39,457 nucleotides of DNA from CAYOCE01 sp964402405 (GTDB lineage: Bacteria > Pseudomonadota > Alphaproteobacteria > UBA7879): assembly GCA_964402405.1 (NCBI GenBank), contig CAYOCE010000006.1, positions 1-39,457 of the forward strand, read 5' to 3'. Made by a program: the position numbers and the translations under genes. The notes beneath the pieces are model-generated. The model saw only the letters and a list, made by a program, of their open reading frames with translations. It had not been told where the DNA came from and did not search any database. Each line of letters begins with the position of its first letter. The stretch's first letter is position 1. Positions 23,313 through 31,515 of this stretch are shown here, piece by piece.

Positions 23313-25080
23313 GATTGGAGGCCTCTTGAAACTGCAAACGACAGAGTTGCTCATAGATTCCTTTTTGCTTGCTCAAAGCTTCATGAGTTCCTTGTTGAAC
23401 AATTTTACCCCCATCCAGCACATAAATTAGATCTGCATCTTTTACAGTTGATAGACGATGGGCAATGACCAAAGATGTTTTATTGGACATCAGATTCTTT
23501 AGGGCATTTTGGATTTGTTTTTCTGACTCTGCGTCTAGGGAGGAGGTTGCCTCATCCAACAACAAAATAGGGGCATTTTTCAAAATGGCACGGGCAATGG
23601 CAATGCGCTGGCGCTGCCCCCCTGAAAGTCTGTCTCCTCTTTCTCCTACAATCGTCTGATATCCTTCTGGTAGTTCTGCGATAAAATCATGGGCATCGGC
23701 TAATTTTGCGGCCTCTTTAATTTCACTTAGTAAAGCTGCTGGATTTCCATATCTGATGTTGGCTTCAATTGTATCATTGAATAAGATGATATCTTGACTA
23801 ACCAAGGCAACGTTGTGGCGTAAAGACTCCAAAGTATAAGATCTGATATCATATCCATCAATCTGAATAGCCCCATGACCAATATCATAAAACCGGGGAA
23901 TTAAATTTAGCAACGTTGATTTTCCTGCGCCACTAAGCCCCACCAGTGCTACCTTTTTCCCAGCAGGAACCTCAAGAGTTAGATTGTCTAAAATTAAGGT
24001 TTCTTTGGCATACCCAAAACTTACCTTTTTAAAAATAATCTCCCCTTTTTGAATAAGGCGATCTTTAGCAGTCGGCAGATTAATCACATGGGGCTCTAAA
24101 TCCAACACTTCAAAAATACGCCTAAGGGCCGCTAATCCTTCTTGTAAATTAGCATTTAAATTAGCAAGCTTCTTCAAGGGCTCGTAGGCCATTAGCAATG
24201 CGGTGATGAATGAGAAAAAGGCACCCGCTGTATTGGTTCCCTCGATCACTTGGTATCCTCCATAAAGAATCACTGTCACAATGGCGACCCCCCCCAGAGT
24301 TTCCATAACGGGGGAAGCAATTGCGCGAATGCGTCCTGTTTTTAAAATCAGACGGAGCATTTCCTGGATGATCGTTACAGCTTTCTTTTTTTCCAAAGCC
24401 TCCATGGAGTACGATTTAATTAACCGAATTCCCTGAAACGCCTGATGAAGGAAAGACATAAAATTAGCGGCTTGATTTTGATTGCTTTCTGAAACTCGGC
24501 GCATTCTTTTCCCCAGTTTGATAATGGGGAGAAACGATAAAGGAAAAACAAAAAACGTAATGGAGGCCAAGACCCAATCTTGATAAAACATAACCCCTAC
24601 TAGGCACAAAAGGGTCAGAGTATCCTTTCCCACACTGGTCAATGTGTTGGTTACCATATTGCGCATGGTCTGCACATCATTCGTACACCTTGAAACCAAT
24701 TTCGAGCTGGTATGATGGTGATGGAAGGCAAGATCCCCTTGAATTAAATGGGAGAATAAGTTTTTTTGTATTTTAGCAATGATAGATTGACCAATATAGT
24801 TAATGGTCACTGTTTCTCCATAGCTTGAAAACCCTTTAATCAAAAAAACCAACAGGATACCAAATCCCAATGTGTGGAGCATTTCGCGATTTTCATTTTT
24901 GAAGATATCATCAATCACAGGCTCCATACACCAGGCCAATGCACCTGTTGTAATGGAATAAAGGGCCATGAAGAGCAAGCTAAGAAGAATATGGGGCAAG
25001 AAATTCTTGAGGTATTCTGTCCACAGCTGTCTTAGGAGAGAAAAGGATGAGTCGTTCTGATATGGAAAGGGCTGTTTCAA
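23305..25080 (-). CDS. msbA: Lipid A export ABC transporter (MsbA-like), membrane and ATPase domains
   Basis: The 591-residue protein has an N-terminal six-helix membrane domain (residues of about 30-320) and a C-terminal ATPase. In the latter are Walker A VGLSGAGKST, the Q-loop ALVSQDI, signature LSGGQRQRIA, Walker B ILLLDEATSSLD and the switch IAHRLST. It flips core lipid A across the inner membrane as a homodimer. Context in the Kdo/lipid A operon favours MsbA over other exporters of this fold. The only workable start is TTG at 25080, 14 bp after the sspB stop, with no strong SD. Confidence 0.92.
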   Translation of the reverse strand: MKQPFPYQNDSSFSLLRQLWTEYLKNFLPHILLSLLFMALYSITTGALAWCMEPVIDDIFKNENREMLHTLGFGILLVFLIKGFSSYGETVTINYIGQSIIAKIQKNLFSHLIQGDLAFHHHHTSSKLVSRCTNDVQTMRNMVTNTLTSVGKDTLTLLCLVGVMFYQDWVLASITFFVFPLSFLPIIKLGKRMRRVSESNQNQAANFMSFLHQAFQGIRLIKSYSMEALEKKKAVTIIQEMLRLILKTGRIRAIASPVMETLGGVAIVTVILYGGYQVIEGTNTAGAFFSFITALLMAYEPLKKLANLNANLQEGLAALRRIFEVLDLEPHVINLPTAKDRLIQKGEIIFKKVSFGYAKETLILDNLTLEVPAGKKVALVGLSGAGKSTLLNLIPRFYDIGHGAIQIDGYDIRSYTLESLRHNVALVSQDIILFNDTIEANIRYGNPAALLSEIKEAAKLADAHDFIAELPEGYQTIVGERGDRLSGGQRQRIAIARAILKNAPILLLDEATSSLDAESEKQIQNALKNLMSNKTSLVIAHRLSTVKDADLIYVLDGGKIVQQGTHEALSKQKGIYEQLCRLQFQEASNHG

Positions 25081-25094
25081 TCTACGATACGCCG

Positions 25095-25529
25095 CTATTT
25101 CTTCCGGAATCGATCCAAAGAGATGATGTTATCCCCTCCCCCTTTGGATTTTGTAGGTGGTGGAGCCTTTTTTTCCGGAAATTTGGGTTGAAATTCAAGG
25201 CTAAAATTCTGAGAAGGATCCGTAAAGTTTAGAACGGAGCTAAACGGAGCCTTAATTGTTTCCGTAGAATCTTCAAAGCTAAGAGTCACGGAGAAATAAT
25301 CCTTTTCGACTTTTAGATCCCAAAATTCATATTGTAGGACAATGGTAATTTCCTCAGGGTATTCTTTTTTCAAATAATTGGGCAACTCCAGGCCTGGGTG
25401 CTGGGAGGCTAACGTAATGTAGAAATGATGGGGGTCATCAAGCCCCTTATCTGCGGCGATCTTCAGGGCCTTTTTAACAACCTCTAACAGGGCTTCTTCT
25501 ACCAGTGATTCGTAATCTATGTATGCCAT
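25095..25529 (-). CDS. sspB: SspB-family adaptor for ClpXP (alphaproteobacterial type)
   Basis: The 144-residue protein begins MAYIDYESLVEEALLEVVKK and has the alphaproteobacterial SspB substrate-binding core (HHFYITLASQHPGLELP, ITIVLQYEFWDL, FSVTLSF). It then has a proline/lysine-rich linker and a C-terminal DNIISLDRFRKK, the place of the ClpX-binding tail. SspB delivers SsrA-tagged proteins to ClpXP. The frame stays open upstream, but those codons overlap the tmRNA gene, so the start must be the ATG at 25529 or at 25535. It is the first gene of the lipid A operon and lies about 24 bp after the tmRNA. Adaptor and tag RNA are thus neighbours and could share a transcript. Confidence 0.9.
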   Translation of the reverse strand: MAYIDYESLVEEALLEVVKKALKIAADKGLDDPHHFYITLASQHPGLELPNYLKKEYPEEITIVLQYEFWDLKVEKDYFSVTLSFEDSTETIKAPFSSVLNFTDPSQNFSLEFQPKFPEKKAPPPTKSKGGGDNIISLDRFRKK

Positions 25530-25552
25530 AACCATGTTCCAATCTAAATAAA

Positions 25553-25856
25553 GGGGGGGCTTCTGTTGCCCGGTGCCCCTCCAAACCGCGCTTGCCTGTT
25601 TAGGCAGCGAGTGCGCGCCGGCGACGATTGGCAACAATGCGATTCGCATTAGCACCACGACGGCGTTTTCTATTGTTTGCACTTATAACAATGGTCCAAT
25701 AACGGCGGTACCATGCCGAACGAAAGATAAATCTTTACTACGCACGTCGATCCTATTTCACCCCCCTAAAGAGAACTTAGATCCTGGGATCTAAAGTGGT
25801 GGAGGTGCCGGGTACCGCCCCCGGGTCCGCAACGTCTATTTCATTTATCGTTTATC
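25553..25856 (-). ncRNA. ssrA: Permuted two-piece tmRNA (ssrA) with an arginine-rich 26-residue tag
   Basis: Read on the minus strand, the acceptor piece comes first: a T-arm-like GGACCCGGGGGCGGTACC and a 3' end CACCTCCACCA at 25797. Then follow a hairpin spacer (AGATCC/GGATCT) and the coding piece from about 25765 (GGGGGTGAAATAGGATCGAC). GGGGGTG pairs with CACCTCC as the acceptor stem. The tag ORF starts with resume codon GCA at 25680 and ends with TAA at 25600-25602. It reads ANNRKRRRGANANRIVAN followed by RRRRALAA. The gene ends in a hairpin GGGGCACCGGGCAACAGAAGCCCC and a short T run. The permuted order is the alphaproteobacterial one. The very basic tag is unusual; known tags from this class are mostly short and neutral or acidic, with a similar hydrophobic LAA/VAA end. 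Confidence 0.93.
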
Positions 25857-25862
25857 GTCATA

Positions 25863-25878
25863 GTTGGATCACTCCAAC
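25863..25878. promoter_or_regulatory. Perfect palindrome at the likely 5' end of the pre-tmRNA
   Basis: GTTGGA-TCAC-TCCAAC lies just downstream of the promoter elements, so it would form a hairpin at the very start of the precursor transcript. It could protect the 5' end, be a processing signal, or act as an operator. Confidence 0.4.
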
Positions 25879-25885
25879 AAAAGTA

Positions 25886-25914
25886 ATATAAGAGCTTTCT
25901 TCAAAAAAATCCAA
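25886..25914 (-). promoter_or_regulatory. Candidate sigma-70-type promoter of ssrA(-sspB)
   Basis: On the minus strand TTGGAT (25909-25914) and TTATAT (25886-25891) are separated by exactly 17 bases and lie a few bases upstream of the permuted tmRNA. Confidence 0.6.
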
Positions 25915-26032
25915 TAGAAAAGTATACTTTTATCACGACCAAGTGATATGGCCTTATTTTTAAAACAGTTTTTTTATTTATCCAAAGTTATGTTAACCTA
26001 AGAATAGGATCTAAAAAAAATTAGGGGGAAAA

Positions 26033-26677
26033 ATGAAGATATTTTTTAGTATATGTGCTATGGCCTTAGCAATAACAGCAACATATGCAACCGATACGGC
26101 AAGGAATCCTGAGAATTCTTTAAGAGGGTATAGATATACAATAAAAATTGGTAATAAAAATTACCCTTTTTTCTCAAAAGAACTAAAAATAGGTAGACCT
26201 ACTAAAACGTTTCCAAGGGTTAGGCATTTTTATACAGTTGATTTCAAACCAATCTTCCAATCTGTTCATTTAAAAATAGAAAGCAGAAATCTAAAATTTA
26301 CAAAAAATTTAGGGGGGAAGGAGGCCATAGCAAATTTACCTTATAGGGTTATAAAGGATGTCTACATAATTGATGAAAAAATAATTGTAAGCAGCTATAA
26401 GGACTATACAAATGTGAGTAATGGAGGAAAACCTAGCACCATTATAAGCTATGTATTTTTAGGGGATAAAGAAAATTCTGAAATGACCTCAGGTCAAGGT
26501 GAGCTGGAAGGCTATGTTTTAGACGATTTAAAAATAAGATCCGCAAGATATTCTGATAATGAAAAAAATCCTGACGAGACTTTTCTTGATTTGGGGTTTA
26601 ACTTAAATCAGGGAGAAGGGATGGTTTTTCGAATATTGCTACCCAATGGCACCCAGGGAACCTCTGAAGCAAGCTAG
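26033..26677 (+). CDS. Secreted protein of unknown function
   Basis: The 214-residue product has a signal peptide (FFSICAMALAITATYA, probable cleavage before TDTARN) and a mature part that looks beta-rich, with several Lys/Tyr strands (YTIKIGNKNYPF, HFYTVDFKPIF, VIKDVYIIDEKIIVSSYK). There are no cysteines in the mature part, no repeats and no motif that I recognise. AGGGGGAA precedes the ATG. It stands alone between the divergent ssrA operon and the convergent hydrolase gene. It may be a lineage-specific periplasmic or exported protein. Confidence 0.7.
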   Translation: MKIFFSICAMALAITATYATDTARNPENSLRGYRYTIKIGNKNYPFFSKELKIGRPTKTFPRVRHFYTVDFKPIFQSVHLKIESRNLKFTKNLGGKEAIANLPYRVIKDVYIIDEKIIVSSYKDYTNVSNGGKPSTIISYVFLGDKENSEMTSGQGELEGYVLDDLKIRSARYSDNEKNPDETFLDLGFNLNQGEGMVFRILLPNGTQGTSEAS

Positions 26678-26727
26678 GAAGGTAGTCGATATAATATCCT
26701 AGATCTATCCTGCATCCCCGATAAAGA

Positions 26728-27750
26728 TCAGAAATACCCATCCACCATTTCTTTCGTTACTTCAGAAAGGGCTCCAGGCTGCCAATGGGGAGTATTGTCT
26801 TTATCAATGATCAAAGCCCGAATGCCCTCTGTAAAATTGAGATGCTTTAAAAATTCCTGACTGAGGTGGTAGTCCATTTTGATAATATCCATAATAGGTT
26901 TTCTGGCTGCCCATTTCATATATCGATGGGTTACCTTTAGGCTAACAGGACATAGGGTTTCTAGGTGATCCAGGATCTGATACCAGAACTTGTCCTTCTG
27001 GGCATCCAAAGATTCCATCATTTCCTCGACAAATCCTAAAGAAAAAATCTCGTCAATTTCCTTGCGGCGCTTTTCCAAAGGAGATTCTCGGGATGGAAGA
27101 TCCATGTGAGATTCTAAAATCTCATGAACGGATTCATAGGGATTTTTAGATAAATCAGCATTTTCCAGGGCATTTAGCGTTGTTTGAATTCTGTCGCGCG
27201 GGATATAGACGGTGGCAAGGCCGCTAAACATAGCATCTTCTGGGGTCATGCGGTGTCCTGTCAATGCCAGAAACATTCCCAAATACCCAGGAGCTTGGTT
27301 CAGGAAGTAGGCTGATCCCACATCTGGAAAAAACCCAATGCGATTCTCGGGCATGGCCAAAACACTATGTTCAGTTACAATTCTGTGGGATCCATGAATC
27401 GCAAGTCCCATGCCGCCTCCCATGGTGATCCCATCCATAATAGCAATGTAGGGCTTGGGATAATTGTGAACAAGAGCGCTGAGCAGATATTCTTTTTGAA
27501 AAAAATCCTTTAAAGTATCCTGATCATCGTTTTTGCATAGGGCGTAGACTTCTCTCAGATCACCACCAGCCGAGAAAGATTTATCCCCAGCCCCTTGGAC
27601 AACCACGGCATGAATGTCAGGGCTCTGCGCCCATTCCATAAGGTTTTCATACAATAGCCTCGCCATATTGTAATTTATACAATTCAAGGCATCTGGTCGA
27701 TTTAATAAAATATGACCTATGGAGTTTTTAATGCTAAAGACAATATCCAT
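26728..27750 (-). CDS. 3-hydroxyisobutyryl-CoA hydrolase / enoyl-CoA hydratase family protein
   Basis: The 340-residue protein has the crotonase fold in the longer ECH_2 form. AGDKSFSAGGDLREVYAL holds the oxyanion-hole strand, MDGITMGGGMGLAIHGSHRI the second one, and PENRIGFFPDVGSAYFL carries the Glu and Asp residues characteristic of HIBCH enzymes. These hydrolyse 3-hydroxyisobutyryl-CoA in valine breakdown. The start is the ATG at 27750; a TTG 15 bases earlier overlaps the likely SD GGGAAA. No other valine-degradation gene lies nearby. Confidence 0.87.
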   Translation of the reverse strand: MDIVFSIKNSIGHILLNRPDALNCINYNMARLLYENLMEWAQSPDIHAVVVQGAGDKSFSAGGDLREVYALCKNDDQDTLKDFFQKEYLLSALVHNYPKPYIAIMDGITMGGGMGLAIHGSHRIVTEHSVLAMPENRIGFFPDVGSAYFLNQAPGYLGMFLALTGHRMTPEDAMFSGLATVYIPRDRIQTTLNALENADLSKNPYESVHEILESHMDLPSRESPLEKRRKEIDEIFSLGFVEEMMESLDAQKDKFWYQILDHLETLCPVSLKVTHRYMKWAARKPIMDIIKMDYHLSQEFLKHLNFTEGIRALIIDKDNTPHWQPGALSEVTKEMVDGYF

Positions 27751-28211
27751 CAAAGAATTTCCCAAAAAGTGATTTATGTTTTTTTATCAAACCTTGATAA
27801 GTCTTACAAGAATATTAAAGGAATCCACTTACCACCAGACTAAAAAGAAAAAGAGCCTTTTAGAGAACGGTTCAGATGGAACGTAGATAAACAACTGGAA
27901 AGTACATAAACAGTATAAACAAAGGAGTGGTATTTTTTAGAGTATGAGAGAGAAGAAGAGGGGGACCATGGAACGCTAATGCGGGCAAGACCTTGAATGG
28001 TATACACTCTCCTGGACCCCGATTTACATCGGGGTGGTCTCCAGAAGGTAGAAATGCTTCGCGTAATCTTGAGAGTGCGGCTAAATCAGGTTTTTCAGGT
28101 CGTCAGATCAAAATTTATATTTTAAAGGAGGCAACCCTGAAAAGTAAGGCTTATTATTCTAACTCTCCCTCAGACTCATGGCCTAAGAGGATAAAGGCGG
28201 AGAGTTTTCTC
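27751..28211. other. 460-bp region between the hydrolase and ftsH without a convincing gene
   Basis: It contains the inverted copy of the palindromic repeat (27962-28060). A plus-strand open frame crosses the region into the ftsH 3' end, but its first half is repeat sequence and the rest overlaps ftsH antisense, so I do not call a gene. GGAGG occurs at 28128 without a proper start codon after it. Confidence 0.5.
27962..28060. repeat. Palindromic repeat, inverted copy of the 16.3/34.0 kb type
   Basis: CCATGGAACGCTAATGCGGGC is the reverse complement of the block in the 16.3 kb copy (and close to the 34.0 kb copy), and CACTCTCCTGGACCCCGAT continues that match. It then closes with GATTTACATCGGGGTGGTCTC and the 3' extension GGTAGAAATGCTTC shared with 6640-6660. 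It is therefore a mosaic of the two repeat forms. Confidence 0.75.
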
Positions 28212-30125
28212 TCACGCCCCTACGGGTGCTTCAGAACTAATCACCGGAGTTTTCTTGGGTTTTTTGGGGAGGGGGATAGAGGTCCGCTGCCGTTGAACAG
28301 GACGCGCCTCATCCTTAGCCTTTTCCAAGGCTTTTCCTTCGAACAAATCCTTTATTTCATCACCTGTTAAAGTTTCGTATTCTAGCAATGTTTCCGCAAG
28401 CAATATCATTTGCTTTTTATGTTTTGTCATAATGGCTTTGGCGGTTGTAATTGCGCCATCCACAATTTTGCGAATCTCCTCATCAATGACCTTAGCAGTT
28501 TCAGGAGAGATGTTTTGAGTTTGGGTTACGCTATGCCCCAAGAAAACTTCCTGCTGGGGAGATCCGTAGGCTAGAGGACCTAACTTGTCACTCATTCCCC
28601 ATTGAGTGACCATATAGCGTGCAATGTTCGTGGCTTGCTGGATATCGGAAGAAGCTCCTGTAGTGACTTTATCATACCCAAAGAACATTTCCTCGGCCAG
28701 ACGTCCCCCCATAGCAACCGCTAGATCCGCTTGTAATCTACTGCGAGACATGGAAATACGGTCCCCTTCTGGAAGGCGCATCACCATCCCCAAGGCACGC
28801 CCTCGGGGGATAATAGTAGCCTTATGGATGGGATCTGAATCGGGCAAATAATGGGCAATCAGCGCGTGGCCTGCCTCGTGATACGCCGTTAGTTTTTTCT
28901 CGTCATCTGTCATGACCATGGATTTCCGTTCAGCCCCCATCATGACTTTGTCTTTGGCTTCTTCGAGCTCTGGCATCCCCACAACCCGCCTGCCGCGACG
29001 AGCGGCCAATAAAGCAGCTTCGTTCACCAAGTTGGCCAAATCTGCCCCGGAAAATCCTGGGGTGCCGCGGGCAATAATCCGAGGATTAACGGTGTCCGCT
29101 GTGGGAACCTTTTTCAAATGAACCTCTAGGATTTGCTCGCGTCCCTTCACATCGGGATTGGGAACAACCACCTGACGATCAAAACGCCCAGGTCTCAATA
29201 AGGCGGGATCCAACACATCGGGGCGGTTGGTGGCCGCAATTAAAATCACACCTTCATTGTCACTAAAGCCATCCATTTCAACCAATAATTGGTTCAAGGT
29301 TTGCTCGCGCTCATCATTTCCGCCGCCAAGGCCAGCGCCACGATGGCGACCCACCGCATCGATTTCATCAATGAAGATGATGCAAGGGGCATGCTTTTTG
29401 CCCTGTTCGAACATATCGCGTACGCGGCTGGCCCCTACACCCACAAACATTTCAACAAAGTCAGATCCTGAAATGGAAAAGAACGGTACCCGTGCCTCGC
29501 CCGCAATCGCGCGCGCCAGCAAGGTTTTACCGGTACCTGGAGGGCCCACTAACAAAACACCCCTGGGGATTTTGCCCCCCAGGCGTTGGAATTTCTGGGG
29601 ATCCCGTAAAAATTCAACGATTTCTTCAACTTCTTGCTTGGCTTCTTCGACGCCGGCTACATCTTTGAACGTCACCCGTTCTTTTTTCTCATCCAACAGG
29701 CGTGCTTTGGAGCGACCAAAGCCCATGGCCTTGCCGCCCCCGCCTTGCATTTGCCGGAACAGGAATATCCAAACCCCCACCAATAGCAACATGGGAAACC
29801 AGCTGATCAAAATATCCCAGAAGGAATATTCTTTTTTCTTGGAGGCCGCTTCGACCTTAATGCCTTTTTGGGCAAGAGTATTGGCAACTTCGGTATTTTC
29901 AGGAACTGTTGTTATGAATTCTTGGCCTTCTTTTTTCTTACCCATGATCATATCACTCTTCATCGTGACTTCAGAAATCTGACCATTTTCTACAGCGCTC
30001 TGGAAATCAGAGTAATTGATTTCCTCAACCTTTTTTCCAGCCCCTTCATCAAAGAAATTGGCAGCAAGAACCAGGCCTGCAACGACTAAAAGAGCCATCA
30101 ACATATTGCGTTGGTTATTTTTCAC
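28212..30125 (-). CDS. ftsH: ATP-dependent zinc metalloprotease FtsH
   Basis: The 637-residue membrane protease degrades misfolded membrane proteins and, in many Gram-negatives, LpxC. Two N-terminal membrane segments flank a periplasmic part (residues of about 9-24 and 105-125). The AAA domain has Walker A LVGPPGTGKTLLARA near 195, Walker B IIFIDEIDAVGRHRG and the SRH DPALLRPGRFDR. The protease domain has the zinc motif HEAGH near 420. The start is a GTG at 30125, overlapping the tilS stop as GTGA. The tilS-ftsH order is conserved in many bacteria. Confidence 0.98.
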   Translation of the reverse strand: MKNNQRNMLMALLVVAGLVLAANFFDEGAGKKVEEINYSDFQSAVENGQISEVTMKSDMIMGKKKEGQEFITTVPENTEVANTLAQKGIKVEAASKKKEYSFWDILISWFPMLLLVGVWIFLFRQMQGGGGKAMGFGRSKARLLDEKKERVTFKDVAGVEEAKQEVEEIVEFLRDPQKFQRLGGKIPRGVLLVGPPGTGKTLLARAIAGEARVPFFSISGSDFVEMFVGVGASRVRDMFEQGKKHAPCIIFIDEIDAVGRHRGAGLGGGNDEREQTLNQLLVEMDGFSDNEGVILIAATNRPDVLDPALLRPGRFDRQVVVPNPDVKGREQILEVHLKKVPTADTVNPRIIARGTPGFSGADLANLVNEAALLAARRGRRVVGMPELEEAKDKVMMGAERKSMVMTDDEKKLTAYHEAGHALIAHYLPDSDPIHKATIIPRGRALGMVMRLPEGDRISMSRSRLQADLAVAMGGRLAEEMFFGYDKVTTGASSDIQQATNIARYMVTQWGMSDKLGPLAYGSPQQEVFLGHSVTQTQNISPETAKVIDEEIRKIVDGAITTAKAIMTKHKKQMILLAETLLEYETLTGDEIKDLFEGKALEKAKDEARPVQRQRTSIPLPKKPKKTPVISSEAPVGA

Positions 30126-31447
30126 TTTTCAGTATCTCCATCTATTGGCAAAAAGCGCATTCTTAAAAATTCTGCGCCTAGGTTGGTATTGAAATCCAGA
30201 GGGGGCACGCTAATCAGTTGCTCGTCAACCCACAGTCCTGGAATCGTCTGATATATGGTGTGAAATCCGTCAAATTCAATTCCTTGACCGCGTAAAACAT
30301 TTAGACCAAAATTCCCCAGCATACCAACTTGTACTTTAGAATATATAACTTTTTCCGTAATATTATCAATCAAAAACCGCTTATCCCACATAAATTTTTC
30401 ACGACTTCTTAAAAAGATTGGGGGAGCTACATGGGTGGGTTCTTTGCTAATCCAAATTTGATCTTTCTTCAATTGCCATATGGTTTTTCCTGCCGCGATC
30501 GAAGATCCAGGATTTCCTACAAAAGAAGCAATGGTTTCTAATGTTTGAAATCTAGGCGGATAAGGAAGAGGATTTAGAATCCTCAATATTTTTTGAATCA
30601 ATCGATGAGTGATTTCTAGGGGCTGATTTTTAAACACTTCTCTAGAAATAGAGATATACCCTTGAGGATGACATGTTGTATAGGGTTCAAAAAGACTAGT
30701 TGTGATTTGATCTAGGGCCTGATCCGCAAGAGTAATGCGTTCAATGGATTGAGAAACGTGATCAAAGGATAAATTTAGTTTTTTGCCTTCCCCCAGGAAT
30801 TTTCGGATGCGAATTCTTTCATAAATCTCCTTTTGATTACTGGGGTCTGAAATATAGGGATGTCCCTTTAAGACAGGTAGCAAAGATTCTTTATGGATAT
30901 CAAGAAGAGGCCTGAGGATCCAAATTCCATTCACGCTTGTTTTGCCAGCAATGGCGGACAATCCCTTGAGACCGCTGCCTTTAAGAAGTCGCATGAAAAA
31001 GGTTTCAAGTTGGTCATCCGCATGATGGGCTAGAAATAGATGCTGAATATGTAACTCATGACATCTTTGGGTTAATAAATCATACCGGGCTGTTCTGGCA
31101 GTTTCCTGGATTTTTGTAGTAATCGGCGGATGATCCCAGGATAAAATCTCACATGGAATGCCTTTGGCTTGGAGCCATGCGTTGACTTGATGGGCCTCCC
31201 GTGTTGATTCAGGACGTAACCGATGATCCACATGAAGGGCAACGACTTTAGCCTGGTGCTGCTGGGCCCAATCGTGCAGTAAAAATGTTAATGCTAAACT
31301 ATCCGTCCCGCCCGAGACAGCAACCGCCATGGTCATGCCATGGGGATTGGGGAGCCATTGGGATAGGGTAATATCAATAGATTGTGTAAGAGTATTTCTG
31401 TGCACGATAGAATGAGTTGCCTGATTGTATAAAATAATACTCAGCAT
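30122..31447 (-). CDS. tilS: tRNA(Ile)-lysidine synthase
   Basis: The 441-residue enzyme changes C34 of the CAU-anticodon isoleucine tRNA to lysidine. The PP-loop AVAVSGGTDSLALTFLL is near residue 43, followed by VVALHVDHRLRPES and the HLFLAHHADDQLETFFMRL segment with the active-site Asp and His residues. The C-terminal half is more variable. The start at 31447 lies about 70 bp from the divergent rnpB. It is followed by ftsH with a four-base overlap. Confidence 0.95.
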   Translation of the reverse strand: MLSIILYNQATHSIVHRNTLTQSIDITLSQWLPNPHGMTMAVAVSGGTDSLALTFLLHDWAQQHQAKVVALHVDHRLRPESTREAHQVNAWLQAKGIPCEILSWDHPPITTKIQETARTARYDLLTQRCHELHIQHLFLAHHADDQLETFFMRLLKGSGLKGLSAIAGKTSVNGIWILRPLLDIHKESLLPVLKGHPYISDPSNQKEIYERIRIRKFLGEGKKLNLSFDHVSQSIERITLADQALDQITTSLFEPYTTCHPQGYISISREVFKNQPLEITHRLIQKILRILNPLPYPPRFQTLETIASFVGNPGSSIAAGKTIWQLKKDQIWISKEPTHVAPPIFLRSREKFMWDKRFLIDNITEKVIYSKVQVGMLGNFGLNVLRGQGIEFDGFHTIYQTIPGLWVDEQLISVPPLDFNTNLGAEFLRMRFLPIDGDTEK

Positions 31448-31480
31448 ACTGAACCATAATAGACATCGTCAACCCCATCC

Positions 31481-31510
31481 TTGACCAATCCTTCTTTTTC
31501 CGCCAGAATA
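31481..31510 (+). promoter_or_regulatory. Candidate promoter of rnpB
   Basis: TTGACC and AGAATA are separated by 18 bases, and the -10 element ends six bases before the first base of helix P1 at 31516. Confidence 0.5.
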
Positions 31511-31515
31511 AAATC

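Noticed and set aside
25573..25794. Open frames across the tmRNA, including a long N-terminal extension of sspB
   Set aside because: The sequence is accounted for by tmRNA secondary structure and the tag ORF; SspB proteins start near MAYIDYES.
27993..28370. 125-codon plus-strand frame
   Set aside because: It starts in a repeat copy and ends antisense to ftsH, with no family resemblance and no good start signal.
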